From Emticicia agri (GTDB lineage Bacteria > Bacteroidota > Bacteroidia > Cytophagales > Spirosomataceae): a stretch of 64,000 bases of DNA. The DNA lies in the NCBI RefSeq assembly GCF_004168285.1, contig NZ_SEWF01000014.1:62001-126000 (forward strand), written 5' to 3'. Shown here piece after piece: positions 1-8,466 of the stretch. Each line of letters begins with the position of its first letter. Position 1 is the first letter of the stretch. The position numbers were made by a program, and so were the translations under genes. Under the pieces are notes generated by a model that saw only the letters and a program-made list of their open reading frames with translations, did no database searches and had not been told where the DNA came from.

Positions 1-1
1 T

Positions 2-208
2 CAGAAGTCAGGTCGTAAAAGCAGAGGAGTAAAACAGGCAGGGTTTCAGGTTTTATGGGAAACTACCATGCCGGGTATCTATATTGAAACCGGATATCTG
101 ACTAACGCTACCGACAGAAAACTACTGGAAAGCGAAAAGGGACATCAGCAAATTGCTGAGGCTATTGTAAAAGCATTGAAAATATATAAAGAAGAGATTG
201 AAAAATAA
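2..208 (+). CDS. N-acetylmuramoyl-L-alanine amidase, C-terminal end (partial)
   Basis: The window opens inside this gene; the last 68 codons are visible, ending in TAA at 206-208. The residues PGIYIETGYLTN match the strand near the C-terminus of zinc-dependent Amidase_3 (AmiA/B/C-type) enzymes, where the Glu is a conserved active-site residue and the following Gly-x-x-x-Asn is typical. The tail (HQQIAEAIVKALKIY) is the usual closing helix. Such enzymes cut the amide bond between N-acetylmuramic acid and the stem peptide in the periplasm. The next gene encodes an MCE-type envelope protein, a pairing I recall from other Bacteroidota. The N-terminus and signal peptide lie outside the window. Confidence 0.85.
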   Translation, partial: QKSGRKSRGVKQAGFQVLWETTMPGIYIETGYLTNATDRKLLESEKGHQQIAEAIVKALKIYKEEIEK

Positions 209-225
209 ATATCAAATACGAAACG

Positions 226-255
226 TTGAAACACGAATGTAGAAATGTATTTTTG
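226..255 (+). promoter_or_regulatory. Bacteroidota-type promoter of the MCE/MlaD gene
   Basis: TTG at 226-228 and TATTTTTG at 248-255 (consensus TAnnTTTG) are separated by 19 nt, the expected -33/-7 spacing for the Bacteroidota primary sigma factor. Transcription would start near 262, giving a leader of about 56 nt before the ATG at 318. Confidence 0.6.
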
Positions 256-317
256 TAAAAATTGTTCTTATTAAACGTATTTATTCCTTAATTCACCATC
301 ACACGAGTTTTGCAATT

Positions 318-1259
318 ATGAAAAAAGAAGTAAAAGTAGGTTTGTTGGGTATTGTTACTTTCGCAATTTTCTATCTTGGATTTAATTTTTTAAAAGGCTT
401 AGATGTTTTCCGTACAGAAAATGAATACTTTGCCTACTATTCAAATGTAGAAGGTTTGCAAACCTCAAACCCTGTGATGTATAATGGTGTAACCATAGGA
501 AGAGTAGTAGAGGTAGTGCCGGAACAAAACCAGAACAGGGTAAAAGTTCTTTTAGCAATCAAACGTGAAATTTCTCTCAATGATAATTCAGTAGCCATTC
601 TATCTGACAACGGGCTATTAGGGGGTAAAATGATAAAACTGCTGATTCAGACCGGAAATCCTTTAAAAGATGAGGGTATATTGAAAAGTGAGATTGAAGG
701 CGGATTAATGAGCGGTTTAAGTGAAAAAGCCTCTCCGGTTCTGAAAAATGCCGACTCATTGATTGTTACCCTTACTACTATTGTCAAACAATTTGACCAG
801 ACAGGTGTGGCCTTGAAAGCATTGGTTGCCAATGCCAACCAGGCAACTACGGGTGTGAATGCAGTAGTGGCCTCTAACGCAAAAAATTTATCTGCCATTA
901 CGGCCAATGCTGCAACACTTACTTCTAATCTGAACGGCATAGCCACTAATTTAGATTCTCAGATAAAACCTATTCTGCAAAAGACCAATACTTTTGCCGA
1001 TTCGCTCAATGCAATTCGCTTAGGGCAAACCGTAGCACAACTCAATAACTCTGTGGCAAGTCTGCAAGGAATCCTGAAAGACATTAATCAGGGTAAAGGC
1101 ACACTTGGTAAACTCACTTCTGACGACTCGCTTTACGTAAATTTAGATAGAACTGCTGCCAACCTTGCTGCCTTAATGGCCGACCTGAAAGCTAACCCGA
1201 AGCGCTATGTACATTTTTCTTTATTTGGTGGAAAAAAAGACAAAGAGAAAAAGAAATAA
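318..1259 (+). CDS. MlaD/MCE-family lipid transport protein
   Basis: A 313-residue protein starting MKKEVKVGLLG with one transmembrane anchor (about residues 7-27), then an MCE domain (about 36-115) with the typical strand NPVMYNGVTIGRVVEV. The rest is Ala/Asn/Leu-rich and helical, ending in a very basic tail (GGKKDKEKKK). MCE proteins form hexameric rings that carry phospholipids between inner and outer membranes together with an MlaE permease and MlaF ATPase; neither is next to it here. It stands in its own unit with a good promoter 60 bp upstream and follows the amidase gene. The family is clear; the substrate is inferred. Confidence 0.88.
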   Translation: MKKEVKVGLLGIVTFAIFYLGFNFLKGLDVFRTENEYFAYYSNVEGLQTSNPVMYNGVTIGRVVEVVPEQNQNRVKVLLAIKREISLNDNSVAILSDNGLLGGKMIKLLIQTGNPLKDEGILKSEIEGGLMSGLSEKASPVLKNADSLIVTLTTIVKQFDQTGVALKALVANANQATTGVNAVVASNAKNLSAITANAATLTSNLNGIATNLDSQIKPILQKTNTFADSLNAIRLGQTVAQLNNSVASLQGILKDINQGKGTLGKLTSDDSLYVNLDRTAANLAALMADLKANPKRYVHFSLFGGKKDKEKKK

Positions 1260-1335
1260 ATGACTTAGTATGGGCTAAAAGAAACGTTTTTACGTTATGC
1301 TGATGTAATTATTCGAAAGATAAAAACGATAGTCC

Positions 1336-1938
1336 ATGTTCAGAGGTCTGCGCAGCATACTCATCATATTCTTCATTGTTATCGGTTCTATTTTTCTCTG
1401 GGAAAAAGGTAAATCTCTTAATCCTTTTAGTCAGCAGGAAATCAGGACTACGCATAATATGGTGCTGAAAGAAATGTCGGCCTTAGGAAAAATAGAATTA
1501 GCTAATTTTACCTTTCGTGATGTAGTAGAGCAGGAGCTGAAATTTAATTATCTGCCTAATCCTAAAGCCATTCTGATTGTGCAGGGCAATGCCATCGGTT
1601 GTATAGATTTAACAAAAGTGAAAGCCGAAGATGTAGCCACCAAAGATGATACACTGATTGTACATTTACCTGACCCGGAGCTATGCCATTATAGCATAGA
1701 CCATAAAAATTCCAGGATTTATGATACACAGTATGCGTTTATGAACGAGCAAACTTTACTGAATGAGGCTTATAGTCGTGCACAGGACAAAATCAAAGAG
1801 TCGGCACTTGAAATGGGGATATTAGAACAAACAAAGAAGAACGCTGACTTGGTACTGAAGCCAATCCTCGAAAAAATATCAGGGAAAAAAGTAGTGTTAC
1901 AGTATCAGTTGAGGGCAACCTTAGATAAGCCGAAGTAA
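1336..1938 (+). CDS. DUF4230 membrane-anchored protein
   Basis: A 200-residue protein with an N-terminal membrane helix (about residues 5-23, LRSILIIFFIVIGSIFLW) and a periplasmic remainder. The body, with QGNAIGCIDLTKVKAEDV and LIVHLPDPELCHYSID, matches my memory of DUF4230 proteins, whose function is not known. It follows the MCE gene by 76 bp on the same strand and could be co-transcribed with it, which would suggest an envelope role. It converges on upp, whose stop lies 4 bp after this stop. No catalytic residues are evident. Confidence 0.75.
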   Translation: MFRGLRSILIIFFIVIGSIFLWEKGKSLNPFSQQEIRTTHNMVLKEMSALGKIELANFTFRDVVEQELKFNYLPNPKAILIVQGNAIGCIDLTKVKAEDVATKDDTLIVHLPDPELCHYSIDHKNSRIYDTQYAFMNEQTLLNEAYSRAQDKIKESALEMGILEQTKKNADLVLKPILEKISGKKVVLQYQLRATLDKPK

Positions 1939-1942
1939 CAGG

Positions 1943-2587
1943 TTACACTTTTCCGCCATAAGATAAATCTCCTGCATCGCCTAAACCCGGCACTATATAA
2001 GACTTGTTGTTAAGGTCTTCATCAATATCTCCTATCCATAAACGACATTGAGGCAATCGGGCTTTGATGAATCTGACTCCCCTACGACTGGCAATGGCTG
2101 ATACAATATGTGTCTTGGCCGGAATCCCGTAACGAAGCATGGCATGATACGCTTTTTCTATAGACTTTCCGGTAGCCAGCATCGGGTCGCTGATAATCAG
2201 CACTTTATCCTGAATATCCGGACTGGTAATATAGTCCATCTCTATCTCGAAAGATTCTTTGTCATCATGTTTGCCACGATAGGCACCTATAAAAGCATTT
2301 TCAGCTTTATCGTAGTAATTCAATAATCCCTGATGTAGCGGTAAGCCAGCCCGAAGTATAGTAACCAGAACCACCTGTTGCGAAACCTGCTGAGTAATCT
2401 TTGCCCCTAACTGAGTTACCACATCACGGTTCTGATAGGTCAATGTCTTTGAAATTTCATAAGCAAAGATTTCACCAAGACGCTCCATATTCTTTCTGAA
2501 TCGCATGGCGTCTTTCTGTGTTTCCTGGTTACGTAATTCAGCCAAAAAATGATTGGCAATAGAATAGGTTTCGGTAAGGACAAACAT
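1943..2587 (-). CDS. upp: Uracil phosphoribosyltransferase
   Basis: A 214-residue protein of normal family length. It converts uracil and PRPP to UMP in the pyrimidine salvage pathway (cytoplasm). The PRPP-binding loop is visible at about residues 129-142 (VLIISDPMLATGKS) and the uracil-binding C-terminal motif GLGDAGDLSYGG is intact. The ILRAGLPLHQG strand (about 77-87) is also typical. It lies 19 bp downstream of pfkA on the same strand, so the two are probably co-transcribed from the pfkA promoter. The ATG at 2587 is the only sensible start. Confidence 0.96.
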   Translation of the reverse strand: MFVLTETYSIANHFLAELRNQETQKDAMRFRKNMERLGEIFAYEISKTLTYQNRDVVTQLGAKITQQVSQQVVLVTILRAGLPLHQGLLNYYDKAENAFIGAYRGKHDDKESFEIEMDYITSPDIQDKVLIISDPMLATGKSIEKAYHAMLRYGIPAKTHIVSAIASRRGVRFIKARLPQCRLWIGDIDEDLNNKSYIVPGLGDAGDLSYGGKV

Positions 2588-2606
2588 GAGCTGTTGTTTG
2601 AGACGA

Positions 2607-3581
2607 CTATAGGCTTAAAATATGCACCATTCTCAGCAAATCGTCGTGAATTGGCTTAGGTTTTTTTATGGTATCAATAAATGGTGTATAAACCATTTCA
2701 TTATTTACGATTCCTGCCATCACATTTTTATAGCCCTTTATCAAACCCTCTACTGCCCCTACACCCAAACGGCTTGCCAGAATACGGTCGTAGGCCGTTG
2801 GTGTACCACCTCTCTGAATATGGCCTAAGGTTGTAACCCTGATATCCAATTTATCGGCTACTTGTGATTTTATTTTTTCTGCAATATCAGTAGCGTGTCC
2901 TTCCTCGTCGCCTTCGGCTACTACAACTATCGATGAAGACTTTGAGCGGGTCCAGCCGTCTTTCAGGGTACTTACTACTTTTTTCAGTGGTGTATGTGTC
3001 TCCGGCACCATTACAATTTCGGCACCGCCACCAATACCCGACTGAATAGCAATATATCCTGAATCACGACCCATTACTTCAATAAAGAAAACACGGTCGT
3101 GTGAGTCGGCCGTATCACGTATTTTATCAATGGCTTCCAGCGCCGTATTTACTGCAGTATCAAACCCAATTGTATAGTCAGTACCATACAGGTCATTATC
3201 AATCGTTCCCGGGCAACCTACAGTCGGGATTTCATATTCATTAAAAAAAACTTCTGCTCCTGTAAATGTTCCGTTTCCACCAATAGCCACCAAACCTTCA
3301 ATGCCTGCATTCATCAGATTCTCATAGGCTTTTTTTCTACCTTCAGGGGTCATAAACTCTTTACTACGTGCTGATTTCAGGGTAGTACCTCCTCTTTGCA
3401 CAATATTACTTACCGACTGTGATGTCATTGGAAAAATATCTCCTGCAATCATTCCACTATATCCTCTCCTGATACCATATACCTCTAATCCATGATAAAT
3501 GGCTCCCCGCACCACCGCTCTTATACAAGCATTCATGCCCGGAGCATCACCACCAGAGGTAAAAACTGCAATTCGTTTCAT
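2607..3581 (-). CDS. pfkA: ATP-dependent 6-phosphofructokinase
   Basis: A 324-residue PfkA of usual length that phosphorylates fructose 6-phosphate in glycolysis. Visible motifs are the N-terminal TSGGDAPGMNACIRA loop, SARSKEF (Arg72), PGTIDND with the catalytic Asp (residue 128), the sugar-binding segment HDRVFFIEVMGRDSG, and GHIQRGGTPTAYDR. Odd point: the Mg-ATP motif usually written GGDGS/T reads GGNGTF at residues 101-106, so the residue equivalent to E. coli Asp103 is Asn. The codon is a clear AAC. Everything else looks functional. The gene leads a two-gene unit with upp and has a well-formed promoter. Confidence 0.95.
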   Translation of the reverse strand: MKRIAVFTSGGDAPGMNACIRAVVRGAIYHGLEVYGIRRGYSGMIAGDIFPMTSQSVSNIVQRGGTTLKSARSKEFMTPEGRKKAYENLMNAGIEGLVAIGGNGTFTGAEVFFNEYEIPTVGCPGTIDNDLYGTDYTIGFDTAVNTALEAIDKIRDTADSHDRVFFIEVMGRDSGYIAIQSGIGGGAEIVMVPETHTPLKKVVSTLKDGWTRSKSSSIVVVAEGDEEGHATDIAEKIKSQVADKLDIRVTTLGHIQRGGTPTAYDRILASRLGVGAVEGLIKGYKNVMAGIVNNEMVYTPFIDTIKKPKPIHDDLLRMVHILSL

Positions 3582-4025
3582 CTTAATATAGGTACTTTAT
3601 TTTAGCTTAGAATTAAAATAAAAATAGTTTAATATGGTTGTATTGTCTTACCGCAAAAGTAATTAGTTTTATTCACTTCTCCCAAATTTTAATTGTTATT
3701 AGTATTTAATGATTATTCTGTTAAAAGTAATTTTACCAAAATAATATTCTTTTATATAACTATTTTAAGAAACATTTGAATAATATCATCTTTAAAAGCC
3801 TGATTAAGCATTTGGCTTAACAAAAAAATATTTTTTCAGCATAATTTATTTCTTCTTACGGGGCAACTTCTTTTTAGCACAACCATAAATCACTCACTAT
3901 CAGCCACTTACAAACAACAACACAAAAAATGATTTTTTGGCATACTATTTGAAACTGATTTACTGAAGTCATTACGACCCAATCCCACTTACTAAATTAA
4001 GTTAGCTATAATTAACTTTTACAAA
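3582..4025. other. Intergenic region between divergent pfkA and 4026 gene
   Basis: 444 bp without a gene, very AT-rich. It holds the pfkA promoter at 3654-3686. On the plus strand I see no full TTG / TAnnTTTG pair; the nearest is TACTATTTG, which has one extra base. No stable hairpin or coding remnant was found. Confidence 0.5.
3654..3686 (-). promoter_or_regulatory. Promoter of pfkA-upp
   Basis: On the minus strand TTTG (3686-3683) is followed after 21 nt by TACTTTTG (3661-3654), a full match to the Bacteroidota TTTG / TAnnTTTG promoter. Transcription would start near 3647, leaving an AT-rich leader of about 65 nt before the pfkA ATG. Confidence 0.6.
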
Positions 4026-6761
4026 ATGTCAGGAATAAAATTACTTTCAAAGAGACACCGTTCTTTTACCGGAACGATTATGTTTCTACTCTTAGGTGCT
4101 TTCCCTTTAATGGCGCAAACAGGCTCTGAAAATGTTGGTATCGGAACAACGAAACCTGACAGATCAGCCCTATTAGACCTTTCATCGACCTCTAAAGGTT
4201 TACTAATCCCCCGCATGACTTTAGAACAACGCGGTAAAATTATGAATCCGGCAAACGGCTTGATGATTTACCAGACCGATTTTCTGGCAGGCTTTTATTA
4301 TTATGACGGCACGGCATGGAAAAGCATGTCTGCATCTAACATCGGCAAATCTCTCAGGTCAGATGCAGCTGTAAACGAGGCAACCTGGAGCATCAACGGT
4401 AATGCAGGAACTAATTCAGATTTACATTTTATAGGTACAACCGATACTACTTCTTTATCTTTTAAAGTAAATAATTTCCGTTCGGGTCTCATTGATTACC
4501 GCTATGGTAATACTTATTTCGGATATAGAGCAGGTTATAGAAGCATAGGTTTCAACTCTGTGGCTATCGGGGCTTATGCCTTGCATGAAGTGAATTTAGG
4601 TTTAAACAATATAGCCGTAGGTTACCAGGCTTTACCTAATAATCAGACAGGTAGTGATAACGTAGCCGTAGGTACAAGTGCCTTGTTTTTCAATGTTGTA
4701 GGCTCACAAAATATAGCTATAGGCACACAGGCCGGGCAAAAATCGGTAGGCGACGGAAACGTCTTTATCGGAAATAATGCTGGGGTTAATGAAATAGGCA
4801 ACAACAAATTATACATAGAAAATGGTAGCCCGAATGGGCCTCTTCTATATGGAGATTTTGCCAAAGGGTTCTTGGGTATCAACACCAAAGCTCCTGAATC
4901 TGCACTTAGCATTGATAGTAAATCAGCCAATATCAGCGGTTTACAGTTTAAGAATCTTACGAATGCTTCTCCGGCGTCAAGACCTAATCAGAAAGTATTA
5001 TCAGTTGATGATAAAGGTAGAGTAATATTGGTAAGAGATTCGATTGGTGTAGGCACTACGTTTCCTACCGCCCCGACAACCAACTACTGGACAGCTAAAG
5101 GCAATGCTATTGAAAACAACAATGTTGGCGATGTAGTAGTGGGTAATATTCGTTTCAAAAGTCTGCGTTCTACTTCAACAGCGGGTAAATCGAACGGCAA
5201 GGTTTTATCAATAGACGAAAATGGTTTACTGGTTTTAGTAAAAGACTCTGTTGGAACGGCTAAAAACCAGACCAATGTTATCAATGGTTTCTGGGAAGAA
5301 AATGACAATACGCTTTCTAACCTTAATGATAACGGTGTAGTAGAACTAAAAGGCTCAGTAAAGCTAAAAAACCTGACTGCTTATAACCAGGCCTTTACAC
5401 CTTACGGAAAAGTATTAACTGTTACAGATGAGGGGCGCCTGATTCTGGTAAGAGACTCTGTGGGTGTGGGAGGTGGTGGGCCTTCTTCGTGGAATATCAA
5501 CGGGAATAATATTTCAAATAATAACTCCGGAACTGTACAAATCAATGCAGGGCTGAAACTATCTCAACTTACCAACGCAACTCCGGCAAGTGTAACCAGC
5601 CAGAAGTTCTTATCGGTTGATAATCAGGGAAATGTTATTTTAGCTAATAGTGCTGCCACAGGTGGAGGAGAAACTAACTGGGCACTTACCGGCAACAATA
5701 TCAGCAACAACAATACAGGTATTGTAACCATTAATAATGGATTGACTACCAAAAATGGTATTAAAATAGAAACAGGTAAACTAACACTATCACAGCTAAC
5801 GGCCAATTCAACTGCCGGAAAACCAAATGGCAAGGTTCTTTCAGTTGACAATGCAGGAAACCTGATATTGGTCAGAGACTCATTAGCTGCCACAAGTAAT
5901 TCGGGGGGTGTACCTGTTATACCATCAACAGAGCCATCATCATGGTCTGTGAATGATAACAATATTACCAATAAAAACTCGGGCAATGTATTTATCAGCA
6001 ATGGTTTGGTATTATCAAAATTAAGCAGTGATGCTCCTACTTCAATTACTTCACAAAAAGTACTCTCGGTTGATGCCAACGGACAAGTGATTCTGGTGAA
6101 TACACCTGTATCAACCGGCAATGGTGGCATTGGAAACTCTTTATGGAGAAACAACGACAATGGCATCGGAATTGTAAATAACAATACAGGAGGCATTTTT
6201 GTAAACAGCAATGAAGATAATAAAAGTGGTCTGCAACTGACACGTTTAAAATCTTCTTCGCCTGCCGGAAATGCCTATGGCAAAGTGCTATCGGTAGATG
6301 ATAGTGGGAACATAATTTTAGTAACTGATGGTGGTAGTAATGTAGAAAATTCATGGAATAATATTGATGGACGCTTACATAATGCCAACAACGGCAAGGT
6401 TGTCATTGGCACAGGTATTAACTCTTTCCCTGATGGCTATAGTCTGTTTGTAAAAAATGGTATCCTGACTGAGAGAGTAAGAGTGGCTCTGGCAAACTCG
6501 GAGCGTTGGGCCGACTATGTGTTCAAAGACGATTATAAATTGATGCCGCTGAAAGAGGTTGAGAAGTTTATTAAACATAATCAACACTTGCCCAATGTGC
6601 CATCGGCAGACGAAATGGCACAACGAGGCCTTGATGTAGCCGAAACTTCTGCCAAATTAATGGAGAAAATAGAAGAACTTACGCTCTATTTAATAGAAGC
6701 AAATAAAAAGATTGAGGAATTGGACAAGGAAGTAAAAAATCTTAAAAAAATACAAAAATAG
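4026..6761 (+). CDS. Large repetitive secreted protein with YadA-like head and tail-fibre-like C-terminus
   Basis: A 911-residue protein with a signal peptide (about 1-31, ending in PLMAQ). Residues about 36-100 carry the Bacteroidota opening GIGTTKP...LLDLSSTSKGLLIPRM followed by GLMIYQTD and FYYYDGTAWK. Residues about 165-255 contain repeats of NSVAIGAYAL / NNIAVGYQAL / DNVAVGTSAL type, like left-handed YadA-type adhesin heads. About 290-770 hold seven repeats, each ending in a version of KVLSVDxxGxxILVRDS. The C-terminus (LMPLKEVEKFIKHNQHLPNVPS, then a coiled coil) resembles tail-fibre chaperone-like ends, without an obvious peptidase S74 Ser/Lys pair. It is probably a trimeric surface fibre; ligand unknown. 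It stands alone. Confidence 0.7.
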   Translation: MSGIKLLSKRHRSFTGTIMFLLLGAFPLMAQTGSENVGIGTTKPDRSALLDLSSTSKGLLIPRMTLEQRGKIMNPANGLMIYQTDFLAGFYYYDGTAWKSMSASNIGKSLRSDAAVNEATWSINGNAGTNSDLHFIGTTDTTSLSFKVNNFRSGLIDYRYGNTYFGYRAGYRSIGFNSVAIGAYALHEVNLGLNNIAVGYQALPNNQTGSDNVAVGTSALFFNVVGSQNIAIGTQAGQKSVGDGNVFIGNNAGVNEIGNNKLYIENGSPNGPLLYGDFAKGFLGINTKAPESALSIDSKSANISGLQFKNLTNASPASRPNQKVLSVDDKGRVILVRDSIGVGTTFPTAPTTNYWTAKGNAIENNNVGDVVVGNIRFKSLRSTSTAGKSNGKVLSIDENGLLVLVKDSVGTAKNQTNVINGFWEENDNTLSNLNDNGVVELKGSVKLKNLTAYNQAFTPYGKVLTVTDEGRLILVRDSVGVGGGGPSSWNINGNNISNNNSGTVQINAGLKLSQLTNATPASVTSQKFLSVDNQGNVILANSAATGGGETNWALTGNNISNNNTGIVTINNGLTTKNGIKIETGKLTLSQLTANSTAGKPNGKVLSVDNAGNLILVRDSLAATSNSGGVPVIPSTEPSSWSVNDNNITNKNSGNVFISNGLVLSKLSSDAPTSITSQKVLSVDANGQVILVNTPVSTGNGGIGNSLWRNNDNGIGIVNNNTGGIFVNSNEDNKSGLQLTRLKSSSPAGNAYGKVLSVDDSGNIILVTDGGSNVENSWNNIDGRLHNANNGKVVIGTGINSFPDGYSLFVKNGILTERVRVALANSERWADYVFKDDYKLMPLKEVEKFIKHNQHLPNVPSADEMAQRGLDVAETSAKLMEKIEELTLYLIEANKKIEELDKEVKNLKKIQK
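4990..6327 (+). repeat. Seven in-gene repeats of about 195-230 bp
   Basis: The segment encoding the conserved KVLSVDxxGxxxLV motif recurs at about 4992, 5199, 5408, 5603, 5832, 6056 and 6281. Units are diverged in sequence and vary in length by in-frame amounts, so they look like old duplications rather than recent slippage. Confidence 0.7.
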
Positions 6762-7028
6762 ACAATTCCTTTCTGAGTGAAAAATCCGACAGTGTTTTCC
6801 TAATTTTACAGTCCTTTTTTTCTTAAACAATTAAGGTTTATCGGATAGTGAATATATGCTTTCTATCTGATAAGCTGTAAAAAAAATTAGTTTTTAGCCA
6901 GAATATTTTCTTAAAAAATAGTAATTCTTAAATAAAACTGGCACACTAATTGCAATAGTATTTATTAAAATAATGCAAATATCAATAGTTTCATAATATT
7001 GATTTTTATGGGTTAGGGTTTATTGTTA

Positions 7029-7061
7029 AACGCCATGATACTTGATTATCGTGGCGTTTTT
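7029..7061 (+). terminator. Intrinsic terminator
   Basis: AACGCCATGAT (7029-7039) pairs with ATCGTGGCGTT (7048-7058) with one G-T pair across an 8-nt loop, followed by a T-run. It lies 270 bp after the 4026-6761 gene and before the hairpin that precedes the thioesterase gene. Confidence 0.7.
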
Positions 7062-7113
7062 ACATTGATGGCGAACCATTAAATTTCTCTATATTTACAG
7101 GTCATAATTTGTG

Positions 7114-7228
7114 ATTGAGTGATTGAGTGAATTAGTGATTATTTTTGAAACAATAAGGTAATAATAACTTTAATAAATAATCAGATAAGGCAAAATCACT
7201 AAATCACCCATTCACTCAATCGCTCAAT
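7114..7228. repeat. Long imperfect inverted repeat of TGATT-type units before a start codon
   Basis: The 27-nt arm at 7114-7140 and the arm at 7202-7228 are reverse complements at 24 of 27 positions, with a 61-nt AT-rich loop. Each arm is a degenerate tandem of a 7-8 nt unit (ATTGAGTG / ATTAGTG). The right arm ends 6 bp before the ATG at 7235, so in mRNA it would place the ribosome-binding region at the foot of a hairpin. A similar element sits at 17214-17327. Confidence 0.75.
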
Positions 7229-7234
7229 AGATAT

Positions 7235-7780
7235 ATGCCTAAATCTGTATCCTATTCACGTACAACTATTACCGAACTGATGATTCCTTCTTATGCCAAT
7301 TTCGGCGGAAAAATTCATGGCGGTATTCTTCTTTCGCTGATGGACAAGGTAGCTTATGCCTGCGCCTCTAAACATGCAGGCACCTATGTAGTAACTGTGT
7401 CGGTTGATGGCGTTAATTTTTTGCAACCTATTGAAGTAGGCGAACTGCTGTCTTTACACGCTTCTGTCAACTACGTAGGGCGTAGCTCAATGGTAATTGG
7501 TATCAGAGTGGTATCAGAAAATGTAAAAACCGGAGAGCAAAAACATACTAATACCTCATACTTTACGATGGTAGCTAAAGATGACATAACCGGAAAACCA
7601 ACCGAAGTACCGGAACTGATATTAGAAACCAAAGACGATATCAGGCGTTGTCTGGAGGCTATTAAGCGAAAAGAACTGAAAGAAGTCTATAAAGATGATT
7701 TTAATAATGAGATTTCAGAACTGCACATAGAAGGAAACCTGCATTTATTAGAAAAAGAAAGAATTATTATCAATCCATAA
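7235..7780 (+). CDS. Hotdog-fold acyl-CoA thioesterase
   Basis: A 181-residue YciA/BACH-type thioesterase that hydrolyses acyl-CoA to free acid and CoA in the cytoplasm. The hotdog motif NFGGKIHGGILLSLMDKVAYACASKHAG (residues about 22-49) includes the Asn and Asp that are catalytic in this family, followed by the strand DGVNFLQPIEVGELL and ASVNYVGRSSMVIGIRV. The C-terminal 50 residues are charged and extend past the usual domain. It is 11 bp from the PAP2 gene downstream, so probably one operon. The start is preceded by the long hairpin ending 6 bp upstream. Confidence 0.88.
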   Translation: MPKSVSYSRTTITELMIPSYANFGGKIHGGILLSLMDKVAYACASKHAGTYVVTVSVDGVNFLQPIEVGELLSLHASVNYVGRSSMVIGIRVVSENVKTGEQKHTNTSYFTMVAKDDITGKPTEVPELILETKDDIRRCLEAIKRKELKEVYKDDFNNEISELHIEGNLHLLEKERIIINP

Positions 7781-7791
7781 CTTACTTCTTT

Positions 7792-8385
7792 ATGAAAAAC
7801 CTCATTACTATAATCTTTTCTTTTTTGTTATCATCTCATTTATTTGCTCAGAATTTAGACATTGATATTCTGAAAGATATACAAACTAACCGGACTCAAA
7901 ACTCCGACCGTACTTTCGAGAATTTCAGCAAAGCTACCTATCCTATCAGTGCCGCTATTCCTATTGGTATTTTAGGGGTAGGGCTAATAAAAAAAGACAA
8001 AGATTTACAGCGACAAGGCATTGCCGCAGGAGCCGGAATGGTAGTATCTCTGGGTACTTCTTATATTCTAAAAAAAATAGTTGACCGCCCAAGACCCTTT
8101 CAGAAATATCCATTTATCCATCCGGCTATTGTTGAAACAGACCCTTCTTTTCCGTCAGGACATACAACAGCGGCTTTCGCAGCAGCTACTTCATTAAGTT
8201 TAACCGCCCGAAAATGGTATGTAACTATACCAGCCTTTTTGTGGGCAGGCACGGTAGCTTATTCCCGGTTGCATTTAGGAGTACACTATCCGACCGATGT
8301 GCTGGCAGGTGCGCTGATTGGCGCAGGTTCAACATGGGCCAGCTATAAGATTAACAGATGGCTTCAGAAAAAGAGACAGCATTGA
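7792..8385 (+). CDS. PAP2-family phosphatase, exported
   Basis: A 197-residue protein with a signal peptide (about 1-19, ending in LFAQ). All three phosphatase signature blocks are present: KKIVDRPRP (about 98-106), PSGHTTAAFA (about 122-131) and SRLHLGVHYPTDVLAG (about 158-173) with the catalytic His residues. Members remove phosphate from lipid phosphates such as undecaprenyl pyrophosphate or phosphatidic acid on the periplasmic side. Hydrophobic stretches between the motifs suggest membrane association. It follows the thioesterase by 11 bp. The exact lipid substrate cannot be told from sequence. Confidence 0.88.
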   Translation: MKNLITIIFSFLLSSHLFAQNLDIDILKDIQTNRTQNSDRTFENFSKATYPISAAIPIGILGVGLIKKDKDLQRQGIAAGAGMVVSLGTSYILKKIVDRPRPFQKYPFIHPAIVETDPSFPSGHTTAAFAAATSLSLTARKWYVTIPAFLWAGTVAYSRLHLGVHYPTDVLAGALIGAGSTWASYKINRWLQKKRQH

Positions 8386-8436
8386 TTGATAATTACTGGT
8401 ACTTTCTTGTGAACTTTAATGTACTGATACTTGTCT

Positions 8437-8444
8437 TAATTTTG
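8437..8444 (+). promoter_or_regulatory. Possible -7 box of the oxidoreductase gene
   Basis: TAATTTTG matches TAnnTTTG 22 bp before the ATG at 8467. The nearest upstream TTG is 27 nt away, longer than usual, so support is weak. Confidence 0.3.
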
Positions 8445-8466
8445 CCGCATAAAAATTATAAAATCA

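Larger units (their letters stand above)
6762..7234. other. Intergenic region with terminator and long hairpin
   Basis: 473 bp without a gene. It contains a weak stem (6840-6848 with 6863-6871) without a T-run, a good terminator at 7029-7061, and the long TGATT-unit hairpin at 7114-7228 that ends 6 bp before the next start codon. No convincing -33/-7 promoter pair for the downstream gene was found. Confidence 0.6.

Noticed and set aside
5624-6211. 195-codon open frame on the minus strand inside the repetitive fibre gene
   Set aside because: Antisense to clear coding repeats, composition follows the reverse of Asn/Gly-rich codons, no domain seen.
7111-7228. CRISPR-like array (short units near 7.1 kb and 17.2 kb)
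   Set aside because: Units are 7-8 nt, degenerate and without unique spacers of 30 nt; arms form an inverted repeat. No cas genes.
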